Positions 1 to 7,807 of a stretch of DNA of 34,626 nt are shown here, piece after piece. Under the pieces are notes generated by a model. It ran no database searches. It was given only the letters and a program-made list of their open reading frames with translations, and was not told the DNA's origin. The stretch is from CAG-791 sp000431495 (lineage in GTDB: Bacteria > Bacillota > Clostridia > Lachnospirales > Lachnospiraceae): NCBI GenBank assembly GCA_052117605.1, contig JBQKIT010000023.1. One strand, 5' to 3'. How positions within the stretch are numbered: the stretch's first letter is position 1; each line of letters begins with the position of its first letter. A program made the position numbers and the translations under genes.

Positions 1-2
1 TG

Positions 3-59
3 TCACCAGCTGAATTTGAAAAGCTCTATGAGAAGGTAACTAAGCTGCCAGCCGCTTAA
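3..59 (+). pseudogene. C-terminal stub of an unrecognised ORF entering from the left edge
   Basis: An open frame runs in from the window edge and ends SPAEFEKLYEKVTKLPAA followed by TAA. Only 18 codons are visible, so no family can be named. The composition would fit the tail of a transposase, which would suit the IS debris downstream, but that is a guess. The stop codon lies inside the loop of a hairpin (47-66). Confidence 0.3.
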
Positions 60-82
60 GGCTGGCGGGACCTCTCATTTTT
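47..82 (+). terminator. Hairpin at the 3' end of the left-edge ORF
   Basis: GCCAGCC (47-53) pairs with GGCTGGC (60-66) around a 6-nt loop that contains the TAA of the left-edge ORF. The T-rich stretch (78-82) starts 11 nt after the stem, which is farther than in a good intrinsic terminator, so termination is only possible. Confidence 0.3.
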
Positions 83-437
83 ATTTGTACTATTTATTGA
101 CACAAGACCATACTGTGACGGACAGCCTGATTTTTATAACTCCTGGATCCATTTTGACTCAGCAGTTTTCCTGTCAGTCGTTTTTTCTTTTCTGCTCCCT
201 ATTTTATCATTTCTGTAATTCTTCACGAGGTCATTGTGCAGTCATTTCATGATCCATCGACATGACTGATTCCCCTTGGCCAGCTCTCTGAATCAGAACC
301 ACGTCCATCATTTATCGTATGCCTCCAGAATTTCCGCAGTTTTGCGTTCTTTATAATCTCACCAGCCGTTCCTCCGGTTTCGATTCTGTAATGATACATT
401 TCTTCATTAGACTTGAAATTAACATTTTTTCTCCAAC
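83..437. other. Intergenic stretch without a recognisable gene
   Basis: I see no convincing coding region, RNA or repeat here. Short open frames exist but lack ribosome binding sites and recognisable protein sequence. The stretch is probably decayed sequence between mobile-element remnants. Confidence 0.5.
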
Positions 438-467
438 AAAAAAGCTGACGGATTTCTCCATCAGCTT
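438..467 (-). terminator. Intrinsic terminator, minus strand, now orphaned
   Basis: AAGCTGACGGA (442-452) and TCCATCAGCTT (457-467) form an 11-bp stem with one mismatch and a TTTC loop. Read on the minus strand, the stem is followed by six T residues (438-443 on the plus strand are A). It would end a minus-strand transcript coming from above 467. Only a short open tail (530-605) is left of such a gene. Confidence 0.5.
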
Positions 468-529
468 CACATGTGCAACCGGATTTGGACCGGTAAAATG
501 CCGTTTCCGGCCGTTTTCCCAGACTTAAA

Positions 530-605
530 CTATGATTGCTTTTTATTATTCCATGGTTTTATTGCTCTCGCAAGTATCTTTTCATCTTTCTCTGTTAGCT
601 TCTCA
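530..605 (-). pseudogene. Possible C-terminal remnant of a minus-strand gene
   Basis: On the minus strand an open frame of about 24 codons ends KLTEKDEKILARAI, a short lysine-rich tail and then TAG at 532-530, 63 nt before the orphan terminator at 438-467. The charged, helix-like tail reads like real protein, but I cannot assign a family. At about 605 the sequence switches to an IS200-type transposase fragment on the opposite strand, so the rest of the gene appears to be lost. Chance openness is the main alternative. Confidence 0.25.
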
Positions 606-868
606 TGCATATCGGAAAAAGGTTCTGTATGGCCAGATGAGAGAAGACGTGCGTGAGATTATACAAGAGTTGTGCAAGTATAAAGGCGTTGAAATAATAT
701 CAGGAGCGGTATGTGTGGATCATGTGCACCTAAGTGTTTCAATGCCACTGAAGTTGAGCATATCAAACTTCATGGGATATCTGAAGGGAAAGAGACCATT
801 GATAATGTCACAGAATCTGCGATAAAGAAGTACATTGAAGAGCAGAGTGACGAATCAAGAGAATAGTA
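604..868 (+). pseudogene. tnpA: Decayed IS200/IS605-family Y1 transposase (TnpA)
   Basis: The frame contains YRKKVLYGQMREDVREII, then KYKGVEI and DHVHLSVSMPLKLSIS followed by FMGYLKGKRP. These match the IS200-type single-strand transposase. The DHVHL segment holds the HUH metal-binding histidines. The N-terminal strand before YRKK is missing, and the segment after KGKRP is deleted. A second frame then gives SAIKKYIEEQSDESRE and a stop at 866-868, corresponding to the C-terminal helix, with the usual catalytic tyrosine region damaged or lost. Without an intact N-terminus or central segment the protein cannot be active. The family assignment is firm and the exact borders are approximate. Confidence 0.75.
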
Positions 869-956
869 CCACTTTGTAATGGACCAGTAACACGCTTGCA
901 ACATCCCGCCTATGGGCGGAAGCAGTAATCGGCCTTTATCAGGTCCCAATGTAAAG

Positions 957-973
957 CACCAGTTGAACTGGTG
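957..973. repeat. Perfect palindrome at the putative IS200/IS605 right end
   Basis: CACCAGTT-G-AACTGGTG is a perfect 8-bp-arm palindrome about 90 bp after the TnpA remnant. Imperfect terminal hairpins of this kind mark the ends of IS200/IS605 elements, where TnpA recognises single-stranded DNA. A few bases further on, the sequence turns into the start of a YoeB-like toxin gene, which places the element boundary at roughly 974-985. Confidence 0.5.
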
Positions 974-985
974 GTTGCGACTACT

Positions 986-1018
986 CTCCCACGCCTCATC
1001 AAACCATACTTTGTGCAT
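986..1018 (-). pseudogene. YoeB/Txe-like toxin truncated after about 11 codons
   Basis: Immediately after the antitoxin, with its ATG sharing one base with the antitoxin TGA, an ORF starts MHKVWFDEAWE. That is the characteristic start of YoeB/Txe-type mRNA interferases (E. coli YoeB starts MKLIWSEESW). The next codons run into the IS200/IS605 end palindrome and the similarity stops. The missing remainder includes the whole catalytic domain, so no toxin can be made. Translational coupling and gene order are those of an antitoxin-toxin operon. The identification rests on only 11 residues plus context. Confidence 0.55.
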
Positions 1019-1269
1019 CAGTCTACCTTGATAGACTCGTGCTCAACGCCTTTGCCCGCATTCAAGGCAGCAACTCCGCGTCGTAAATGCTCCAGATTAT
1101 TCTCCGTGTAAAAAGGATCTTTAGAAACCTCAAACGGAATCCGGCATTCATCGCCAAGCTTTACAAGATAGATATTGATAGCCGTAGCAAGAGGAATTCC
1201 AAGCTCCTTGCACGCCTGCGTTGCTTTTTCTTTTACTTTGTCGTCCACGCGAATACTGATCTGTGTCAT
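1018..1269 (-). CDS. RelB/DinJ-family type II antitoxin (toxin partner broken)
   Basis: The 83-residue protein begins MTQISIRVDDKVKEKA, a ribbon-helix-helix N-terminus that would bind operator DNA as a dimer. It ends with the charged tail EHESIKVD typical of the toxin-wrapping region of RelB/DinJ antitoxins. I chose this ATG over the one 15 nt upstream because that upstream ATG overlaps the GGAGG that serves as ribosome binding site here. The downstream toxin frame is cut by an IS end, leaving an antitoxin without a visible partner. It may still repress its own promoter or neutralise a homologous toxin elsewhere. The family call is confident and a current function is not. Confidence 0.8.
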   Translation of the reverse strand: MTQISIRVDDKVKEKATQACKELGIPLATAINIYLVKLGDECRIPFEVSKDPFYTENNLEHLRRGVAALNAGKGVEHESIKVD

Positions 1270-1280
1270 AGTTCTTACCT

Positions 1281-1319
1281 CCATGTGCTAATTATACATG
1301 GAGTACGGATGTGTTATAA
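1281..1319 (-). promoter_or_regulatory. Promoter and operator of the antitoxin gene
   Basis: On the minus strand TATAAT (plus 1291-1296) lies 17 bp downstream of a weak -35 TTATAA (1314-1319). The -10 box sits between the arms of an inverted repeat, CCATGT (1281-1286) and ACATGG (1296-1301). A symmetrical site over the -10 box is a usual arrangement for autorepression by a ribbon-helix-helix antitoxin. Confidence 0.5.
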
Positions 1320-1441
1320 GCAATTTACTATCATTATTTCCTTAATTCAGAATTATGAGCCCAGCAATTACAATTACAAACATGCCTGCAACAAAGCCCC
1401 GCCGAGAATAACCGCTATTGTAGCTAGCACTATCAGTGTCA
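1302..1441. other. Spacer between the antitoxin promoter and the distal end of the CRISPR array
   Basis: No gene is visible. The CRISPR array ends at 1442 without an obvious terminator on the minus strand, so array transcription may fade out or run into this region. Confidence 0.4.
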
Positions 1442-3482
1442 GGATCATCCCCGCATTCGCGGGGAACACTTCCCGTGACCTGAGCTTTTCTTCGTTAAAG
1501 CAGGATCATCCCCGCTTTCGCGGGGAACACTTCCCGTGATCTGAGCTTTTCTCCGTTAAAGCAGGATCATCCCCGCTTTCGCGGGGAACACTCGACCTGC
1601 GCGGTGTTGACTAGCTGCGTCTGGGGATCATCCCCGCATTCGCGGGGAACACCATCCGCCACAGCAGCCGTGAGGAACCTCATCGGGATCATCCCCGCAT
1701 CCGCGGGGAACACCTGTCGCAGGTAGGACAGACGATCGGATCTGTAGGATCATCCCCGCATCCGCGGGGAACACAACTTCCACTACTATAGACCTTATTT
1801 GAAGATGGGATCATCCCCGCATCCGCGGGGAACACCATATACCTTATTACTCATTTCTTTCCTCCCCGGGATCATCCCCGCATCCGCGGGGAACACCCTT
1901 TCACCTCCTTCCGCCATGTCATGCTCGAAGGATCATCCCCGCATCCGCGGGGAACACAGGGTCGATTCCGGAAGAAGCATTGGAGTTCTGGGATCATCCC
2001 CGCATCCGCGGGGAACACCCCGATCCTCATCTGTCATGATATCGGCAGTGAGGATCATCCCCGCATCCGCGGGGAACACTGTCTGTCACACGCTGGACAG
2101 ACTGCCCGTCAAGGATCATCCCCGCATCCGCGGGGAACACACGCTTGACGGTTATTTTCAGTTAAAAGGAAAGGGATCATCCCCGCATCCGCGGGGAACA
2201 CCTTCTTCTTTCAGCAAATTACAAGGATGGAGAGGGATCATCCCCGCATCCGCGGGGAACACTGAGTAGGAATGTAGCCACCGGAATCATTCGCGGGATC
2301 ATCCCCGCATCCGCGGGGAACACCTATACAGGGGAGACCTTACAGATTGTGAATCCGGATCATCCCCGCATCCGCGGGGAACACTGCCCTCTTCTCCGTT
2401 GAATGGAGGCGGCGCTAGGATCATCCCCGCATCCGCGGGGAACACCCGCTCCCTCTCGTCCCCGTAATATCCGTCATGGGATCATCCCCGCATCCGCGGG
2501 GAACACACCGTATTCTGCCGCAGTGTTCGACTTAGAGAAGGATCATCCCCGCATCCGCGGGGAACACCTGCGTATTTCACGGACTCAAGGATGTTGTTTA
2601 GGATCATCCCCGCATCCGCGGGGAACACTAGATATTTGATTCGATCTGCGTTTCCACATGGGGATCATCCCCGCATCCGCGGGGAACACAAGGGCGCCGT
2701 TGTGATTGACAAGGGCGAGGAAGGATCATCCCCGCATCCGCGGGGAACACGAGCTATACGGAGATGTGTCCCCGACTCCTGGAGGATCATCCCCGCATCC
2801 GCGGGGAACACTCCGTATAATATTTCGCTCATATTTCCCTCCAAGGATCATCCCCGCATCCGCGGGGAACACGACTGGACTTGTATGCGGACGTACCCGG
2901 AGCCAGGATCATCCCCGCATCCGCGGGGAACACATCCGCTTTAGCCTTTGCGCTCCGCACAGAGTAGGATCATCCCCGCATCCGCGGGGAACACCGTACA
3001 AGAAAAAGATTGACCTTGGAATCTTTGGGATCATCCCCGCATCCGCGGGGAACACTCATGGGGAGAAACGATTCGCAGAAAATCAAAAGGATCATCCCCG
3101 CATCCGCGGGGAACACGCATACAGCGGCACAATCGGAAGCCTGCCATAGGGATCATCCCCGCATCCGCGGGGAACACTGATGCTTCCTTTGTTCTGCATC
3201 CACCTAAGAAGGATCATCCCCGCATCCGCGGGGAACACGATCAGCTTGTTGATCTGTGCGAGATCGGTGTAGGATCATCCCCGCATCCGCGGGGAACACT
3301 TACCTTCGCAACGTTGGCAGGACTCACCGGAAGGATCATCCCCGCATCCGCGGGGAACACCAGTGACGCTGGCCCCTGCTTCTTTGGCCAGAAGGATCAT
3401 CCCCGCATCCGCGGGGAACACGTGTCTCCAGAAGCATGTCATGCAGGCGGTTCGGGATCATCCCCGCATCCGCGGGGAACAC
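1442..3482 (-). CRISPR. Type I-E CRISPR array: 34 repeats, 33 spacers
   Basis: A 28-nt repeat recurs with a strict 61-bp period from 1442 to 3482, giving 34 repeats and 33 spacers of 33 nt. In crRNA sense (minus strand) it starts GTGTTCCCCGC and ends GATGATCC. It forms a 6-bp CCCCGC/GCGGGG stem and would leave an 8-nt ATGATCCY handle after Cas6e cleavage, if the repeat is counted as 29 nt with a variable last base. Repeats 1-4, at low coordinates, carry loop and stem variants (TTCGC or CTTTCGC instead of TCCGC), which marks that side as the old, leader-distal end. The array is therefore read in the same direction as the cas operon, with new spacers entering near 3482. In crRNA sense the first spacer base is T in 19, C in 13 and G in 1 of the 33 spacers. 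The two most distal spacers are near duplicates. Confidence 0.98.
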
Positions 3483-3526
3483 ACTAAAAAAATCCCATAA
3501 AATCGCCATTTCTCAGAATCGGTTCT
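3483..3526 (-). promoter_or_regulatory. Short AT-rich CRISPR leader
   Basis: Only 44 bp separate the cas2 stop codon from the first repeat. On the minus strand the leader ends GGGATTTTTTTAGT directly before the repeat, the expected AT-rich leader-proximal sequence for spacer integration. I see no good sigma-A promoter in these 44 bp. Array transcription must come from within cas2 or from the cas operon itself. Confidence 0.6.
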
Positions 3527-4399
3527 TCAAATTTCATTTAGTTTTTCATAAATCTGAAATGTTGTGATGCAATCAACCAAGGCTCGATGTTTTTCAATTA
3601 CATCGATATTATAATATCGTGCAATTGTCTCCAGCTTATAGTCTTGAATATCATCAATCCGCCGTCTCGCTAATGTCAAAGTATCCTTACAGATGTTTCT
3701 CAGCTGTGACTTGCCCAGTTTCATAATTGTTTTGCTGATAAATGCTCTGTCAAAAGCAATATTGTGACTGACAAGAGGAGATGTTCCGATAAACTCCAGA
3801 AATTGTTCCATCGCATCTTCCGGACAGATCCCCTCATTCTGCAGCATCTCATTTGTGATTCCTGTCATTGCAGAAATTTCTTCCGATATTTTCCGCTCAC
3901 TTTTTACCAGTACAGAAAATCGATCCACAATCTGATGATTGATAATTCGGATTGAGGCAATCTCTATGATTTCATCCTGCTGATACTCCAGACCGGTTGT
4001 CTCAATGTCAACAATACAATACCCTTCCAGTACTTTCTTTTTGTGCTGAGCAGCTGCCGCATGTCTGATATCAACACGGCTGTTCAATTTCTTTTTTACC
4101 GTTTGGAGTCCGACAAATTCGTTTGCAGAGGCAGGACGGCGGATCAGCTGTATTCCGTCATAATCTACTGGTTCCCAGGATGTGTTATGCACATAGAAAC
4201 TGAGGCCTTGCTCATTCTTCGCCGAAAAGACCATTGTAGCCCTTCCGCTTTTAATGTTGTCACAGATTCGTTTCCACAGCTCTTCTCTCACACGTGCATT
4301 GATTTTTCCAACATATACACCCGTATTAATTTCCAAAAGCCATTTGGTCAGGTCTCCCCGAAGCTTCGGGGGACAATCTGTAAGTGTTACAACAACCAT
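3527..4399 (-). CDS. cas2: Cas2-DnaQ fusion (type I-E adaptation protein with DEDDh exonuclease)
   Basis: This 290-residue protein is about three times the usual Cas2 length. Residues 1-100 are a type I-E Cas2 (MVVVTLTDCPPKLRGDLTKW, then the GVYVGKINARVREELW strand-helix). After a basic linker at about 101-124, residues 125-290 form a DnaQ-like 3'-5' exonuclease with all DEDDh residues visible: D131 and E133 in VDIETTG, D217 in SHNIAFDRAF, H271 and D276 in HRALVD. With Cas1 it would form the integrase complex, and its DnaQ domain would trim prespacer 3' ends. Such fusions are known in other type I-E systems, for example streptococcal ones. It is the last gene of the operon, 55 nt after cas1, with a GAGGA ribosome binding site. 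Confidence 0.95.
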   Translation of the reverse strand: MVVVTLTDCPPKLRGDLTKWLLEINTGVYVGKINARVREELWKRICDNIKSGRATMVFSAKNEQGLSFYVHNTSWEPVDYDGIQLIRRPASANEFVGLQTVKKKLNSRVDIRHAAAAQHKKKVLEGYCIVDIETTGLEYQQDEIIEIASIRIINHQIVDRFSVLVKSERKISEEISAMTGITNEMLQNEGICPEDAMEQFLEFIGTSPLVSHNIAFDRAFISKTIMKLGKSQLRNICKDTLTLARRRIDDIQDYKLETIARYYNIDVIEKHRALVDCITTFQIYEKLNEI

Positions 4400-4454
4400 T
4401 GTGATCGTCCTCTACCTATTTCTCAATGCAGATCCTCGCAGAATGCTTTACATT

Positions 4455-5399
4455 CTATTGATCACTCTCCTCCTTCCCGTAGGATCTCCCATTTTCCACG
4501 GAACCTTTACGATTGTCCCATAGATATACTGCATTTTCTTTTTCAACTTCTTCCTCTTTGGACAACAGTACACGTATATCATGGACCATGCGTTCAAGAA
4601 TGTGCTGATCGCACATCGCATCTCTTGTTCTTCTCCGCATTACAGAAGAAATCTCCTCTTTTTCCTCTTTGGCAGCAATCTCAAAAGCCAGCGGAATTGT
4701 TACTTCTGCTTTGTAAAGATCTGCTATGTCATAGACAAAAGAATTCTCATGACCAACATGGACAAATCCAAGTCCCGGTGAACATCCCAGAGCTTCAATG
4801 ACAGCGTGAGCCAATCCGTACAGGCAGGCATGACCGGCCGACAAAGCCTGATTCACCGGACTCCCATCCTGAAAATTATCAGGATCATATTCCCGTCCTT
4901 TCCATTCCACATCCCACTTATGTGACATTTCACGATATACTGCCCGGATTCTGGCGCCCTCCCGTCCCCTGAGCTGCTGTAAGGTAAGCTTCGAGACATC
5001 TTCATTTGGAAACCGCATACAGTACATTTTACGAACAACGTCGAGATGCAGCCTGGTATTGCTGACCAGTTCTGCCTGCCGGATCAGCATTGCAGAACTA
5101 TGTGTCATAGGACGTCCGCCTGCATAATAGCGAACACCTGCCTCGCCAACCCAAAGGACGCTGACCCCGGCATCTCCTATTAGCTCCATTGCACGATGCG
5201 TCACCTTGGTTCCCGGGCCCAGCAAAAGCACACTGATGGCTGCGGCCGGTATATGAACGGTGCCATTTTCATCTGTGACAGTAATGGCGCCATCCTGACG
5301 ATTAAGAACGCATCGCTCCAGATAGATAAAGGTCATTCTGTCCGAAATCTGCGGAAGTGCCTGCAATTCCGGTCGGATCATTCCCGGTATTTCTGTCAT
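4455..5399 (-). CDS. cas1: Cas1, type I-E integrase
   Basis: The 314-residue protein is the DNA integrase of spacer acquisition. The expected metal ligands are visible: E147 in LRGREGARIR, H214 in GFVHVGH, and D224 with D227 in FVYDIADLYK, which correspond to E141, H208, D218 and D221 of the E. coli protein. The N-terminal beta domain contains FIYLERCVLNRQDGAI. The length is usual for the I-E subtype. The gene starts one base after the cas6e stop, so it is co-translated with the Cascade genes. The C-terminal tail is charged and disordered-looking. Confidence 0.97.
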   Translation of the reverse strand: MTEIPGMIRPELQALPQISDRMTFIYLERCVLNRQDGAITVTDENGTVHIPAAAISVLLLGPGTKVTHRAMELIGDAGVSVLWVGEAGVRYYAGGRPMTHSSAMLIRQAELVSNTRLHLDVVRKMYCMRFPNEDVSKLTLQQLRGREGARIRAVYREMSHKWDVEWKGREYDPDNFQDGSPVNQALSAGHACLYGLAHAVIEALGCSPGLGFVHVGHENSFVYDIADLYKAEVTIPLAFEIAAKEEKEEISSVMRRRTRDAMCDQHILERMVHDIRVLLSKEEEVEKENAVYLWDNRKGSVENGRSYGKEESDQ

Positions 5400-5400
5400 A

Positions 5401-6039
5401 TTATGAATTCTCCAGACTCATAAGAGTCAGCAACCCTGCTCCGTATGCCTTTTCTCTCCCGATTCCGCCGATAAGTGCATTGCGGCACAGTTCCGGATTG
5501 ACAACCTTAAGGATTCCTTCGTACGTCACAAGGAGCATTCGAACTTTCCTGTCTTCGCTGCCCTTATTAAACTGAAACCACTGATCGCGGACGATGCGAC
5601 AGTATTTTTCCTCTATAAGGAACCCATTTTTCTCCGCTTGCCTCTTCAGCCAGGAAAGCTGTTCATTCTCCACAGTATAAGCAAGCTTTTTACCGCGCTT
5701 TCCTCCCTGCATCACGCTGTGTGTTGGATTTGCACACAGACGAAATCTCCAGACAGAATCTTTTTCGATCCGATTCAGAAGTTTGGAATAGTCTTTGACA
5801 ATACCGTTCTCTCCTTCCGGCGAAAACTGTTCTTCCAGGGAAGAAAGATCCGGCTTCTCCTCGCTCAGAAGCAACAAATATTTCCGATGCTCCAGTTCAT
5901 CCAATCTCCAGAGATTTCTTTTGCGTCCCCCGCCAAACGAAGCTTCTATAGCTCCGTGAAAAATACTGGGCGAAGTAAGTGCATAAAGTGTTTTTCTCTT
6001 TGTAAGATCTAATGGAATTCTTGTTAAATACATATTCAC
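5401..6039 (-). CDS. cas6e: Cas6e, crRNA-processing endoribonuclease
   Basis: The 212-residue protein starts MNMYLTRIPLDL and carries SPSIFHGAIEASF, in which H28 is the likely catalytic histidine. The C-terminal GIGREKAYGAGLL is the glycine-rich loop typical of Cas6e. It cuts at the base of the repeat hairpin to release crRNAs with an 8-nt 5' handle and stays bound as the Cascade head. It would also be expected to cut the two degenerate repeats upstream of cas3, whose stems are conserved apart from a G-U pair. It overlaps cas5e by 4 nt. Confidence 0.95.
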   Translation of the reverse strand: MNMYLTRIPLDLTKRKTLYALTSPSIFHGAIEASFGGGRKRNLWRLDELEHRKYLLLLSEEKPDLSSLEEQFSPEGENGIVKDYSKLLNRIEKDSVWRFRLCANPTHSVMQGGKRGKKLAYTVENEQLSWLKRQAEKNGFLIEEKYCRIVRDQWFQFNKGSEDRKVRMLLVTYEGILKVVNPELCRNALIGGIGREKAYGAGLLTLMSLENS

Positions 6040-6716
6040 TCCAATTCCTTCATGGGATCATGTTCTGTTAACTCGCCGCCACTCTTGTTATAAAACGTTT
6101 CCGTCACCTTTCGAAAAGTAAATCTCCTCTCCTTCTGAGAAAAAGAAACCGGCTGATCATGTACAAGCCGTCCCGTCTCTTCGTCCCGAACCTCTGTAAC
6201 AATTCGAGCCGAAAGGCATTTTTCCACCAGCAGTGGAGTTTTTACCAGCGCTTCTTCCAACGACAGGTCCTCGATCCCAAGTACCAGCTTCCCTGCCGGC
6301 GGGCAGGAACGTCTTCCTAAATATAATGGATAGGCAGGACTCTGAAGTGCTTCCTTAATCTGTTCCAGAAGCTTTCGGTCTCCCTCCAGACCAACCAGAA
6401 ATACAGCATCTGACAGATAATAACGGTTTGTAACATATGCCATGTCCTTGGCCGGTCCGTACAGTTTATTCTGTTTTGCCTTAACGGTCTGGTAATCTCG
6501 CAGCAAGCTTCCTTCCCTGTCTGCGCGAATTCCCATCCTAAGGCCGGCCAGGTCACGGATTTTCGAATCATCTTCTCTTGAAATCCCAAGTGCTGCCGCA
6601 ACCATTCCGATCACTCCGCTCTTGCTTGGTTCCCTCCCGGTACGTCTCACATCAAATCTGGAATCGGTCCCCCAAGACTGCAAGGGCCCTGCAAGCCGGA
6701 GAAGCAGCGTACTCAC
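6036..6716 (-). CDS. cas5e: Cas5e, Cascade subunit
   Basis: The 226-residue RAMP protein begins MSTLLLRLAGPLQSWGTDSRF, the diagnostic N-terminus of type I-E Cas5 (CasD). It caps the 5' handle of the crRNA and links the Cas7 backbone to Cas8e. The region around LYLGRRSCPPAG is also typical of the family. It overlaps cas7e and cas6e by 4 nt on each side (ATGA junctions), consistent with fixed translational coupling. Confidence 0.96.
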   Translation of the reverse strand: MSTLLLRLAGPLQSWGTDSRFDVRRTGREPSKSGVIGMVAAALGISREDDSKIRDLAGLRMGIRADREGSLLRDYQTVKAKQNKLYGPAKDMAYVTNRYYLSDAVFLVGLEGDRKLLEQIKEALQSPAYPLYLGRRSCPPAGKLVLGIEDLSLEEALVKTPLLVEKCLSARIVTEVRDEETGRLVHDQPVSFSQKERRFTFRKVTETFYNKSGGELTEHDPMKELE

Positions 6717-7807
6717 TGATCCTCCTTGGCAGAACCTGTCAAATACCCGGAAACCTCCTCTTCCAGAGCATCAAGAAGTTCATGGAATGACATTTTAACC
6801 GCGAGCTCCTCCATGCCTTTTCCAACCGTCATGGCTTTTACCGGAGCGTCATAGTCTTCATAAAGATTCTCGGCGTACTGCTTCAAAGCAGCCGCAGAGG
6901 GTCCTGCATTCCCGTTCACAGATGGTCTCACTGCCTTTTCAAAAGCACCGCACAGATTAAGCGGCTGATCCTTCCGAACAGTAACATAAACAACATCCGG
7001 AAGCGTCGCGTTGGCAAAAGAGTTCTGTTTTCCTGTCGGCATACTCCGCACAAAGGCTTCCGCAAACTCTCTTACTGCCATTGCCGTATCACCATGAAGC
7101 TTCTGTGCCAGATCGGCTACATTTACAGTCGCATATCGATACAAAGTAGAGGAATTATATTCTACTGTTCCCAAATGTCCTGCCCCTGTATTATCCTCTC
7201 CGGAGCAATCATCCACCGCAGTGAAGTAGTCATACTCATTGCTGACCGTATGCGTAGAAATAGCATGCGCCACCTGTGCGGATGCATCCGTATTCAGTTC
7301 CGGATTGCTGGCTGCCATTCTGCCAAACAGTGCGATATCAACAGACGGATTTTCCTGAAGCGCCTTCTTACATTCCTCCGCATCATACTTCATATCCGGA
7401 TGTGCAACGGCGATATGGGCCAGTGCTTTTGCCTGTGCGCAGCTGATAAAGAACAGAGCCTCTGCTTCCGGACTCTTGTCAGCTTTTTTGGCATCTTCCT
7501 TAAATTTCAGTTTTGCCGCTTCCAGCACCTTCCGAGCCATCTGCGCAGCATTGGCCGCGGGATCTTCCTGTGCAATATACTCTGCCACGAAATCAACAAG
7601 CTTTTTCGTCCTCTTTCCGACCTGTTCCTCCGGAAACAGTTCCAGAAATTTTCTCCGCATCGCATGCTTCCAGGCCTGACTGGAAACACGGGCACGAAGA
7701 GTTCCTCCATAAACTGCTGTCTTCGGCTGCCCGATATCATCGCGATTCACACAGCTTGGCGGAACTGTCTGCAATACATGAAAATCTACATACATTCTGT
7801 TCTTCAT
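6713..7807 (-). CDS. cas7e: Cas7e, Cascade backbone subunit
   Basis: The 364-residue protein begins with MYVDFHVLQTVPPSCVNRDD after a short MKNR extension and carries VSSQAWKHAMRRKF, the hallmark N-terminal motif of type I-E Cas7 (CasC/Cse4). The middle has GAGHLGTVEYNSSTLYRYA, typical of the family. Six copies normally wrap the crRNA. The length is as expected for the subtype. It overlaps cas11 and cas5e by 4 nt each. Confidence 0.97.
   Translation of the reverse strand: MKNRMYVDFHVLQTVPPSCVNRDDIGQPKTAVYGGTLRARVSSQAWKHAMRRKFLELFPEEQVGKRTKKLVDFVAEYIAQEDPAANAAQMARKVLEAAKLKFKEDAKKADKSPEAEALFFISCAQAKALAHIAVAHPDMKYDAEECKKALQENPSVDIALFGRMAASNPELNTDASAQVAHAISTHTVSNEYDYFTAVDDCSGEDNTGAGHLGTVEYNSSTLYRYATVNVADLAQKLHGDTAMAVREFAEAFVRSMPTGKQNSFANATLPDVVYVTVRKDQPLNLCGAFEKAVRPSVNGNAGPSAAALKQYAENLYEDYDAPVKAMTVGKGMEELAVKMSFHELLDALEEEVSGYLTGSAKEDQ

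Noticed and set aside
770..1018. An 82-codon minus-strand frame after the antitoxin as a full toxin
   Set aside because: Only the first 11 residues resemble a YoeB-like toxin. The rest translates IS200/IS605 end sequence and the complement of the transposase remnant.
1018..1301. A CRISPR-guarded toxin-antitoxin (CreTA-type) at the array end
   Set aside because: The antitoxin is an ordinary protein RelB/DinJ type with its own operator, and no crRNA-like RNA antitoxin or seed match was seen there.
1799..3149. Several long open frames inside the CRISPR array with repeated proline- and histidine-containing peptides
   Set aside because: They are translations of the 61-bp repeat unit. Since 61 is not a multiple of three, the frame rotates through the repeat. 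They have no ribosome binding sites.
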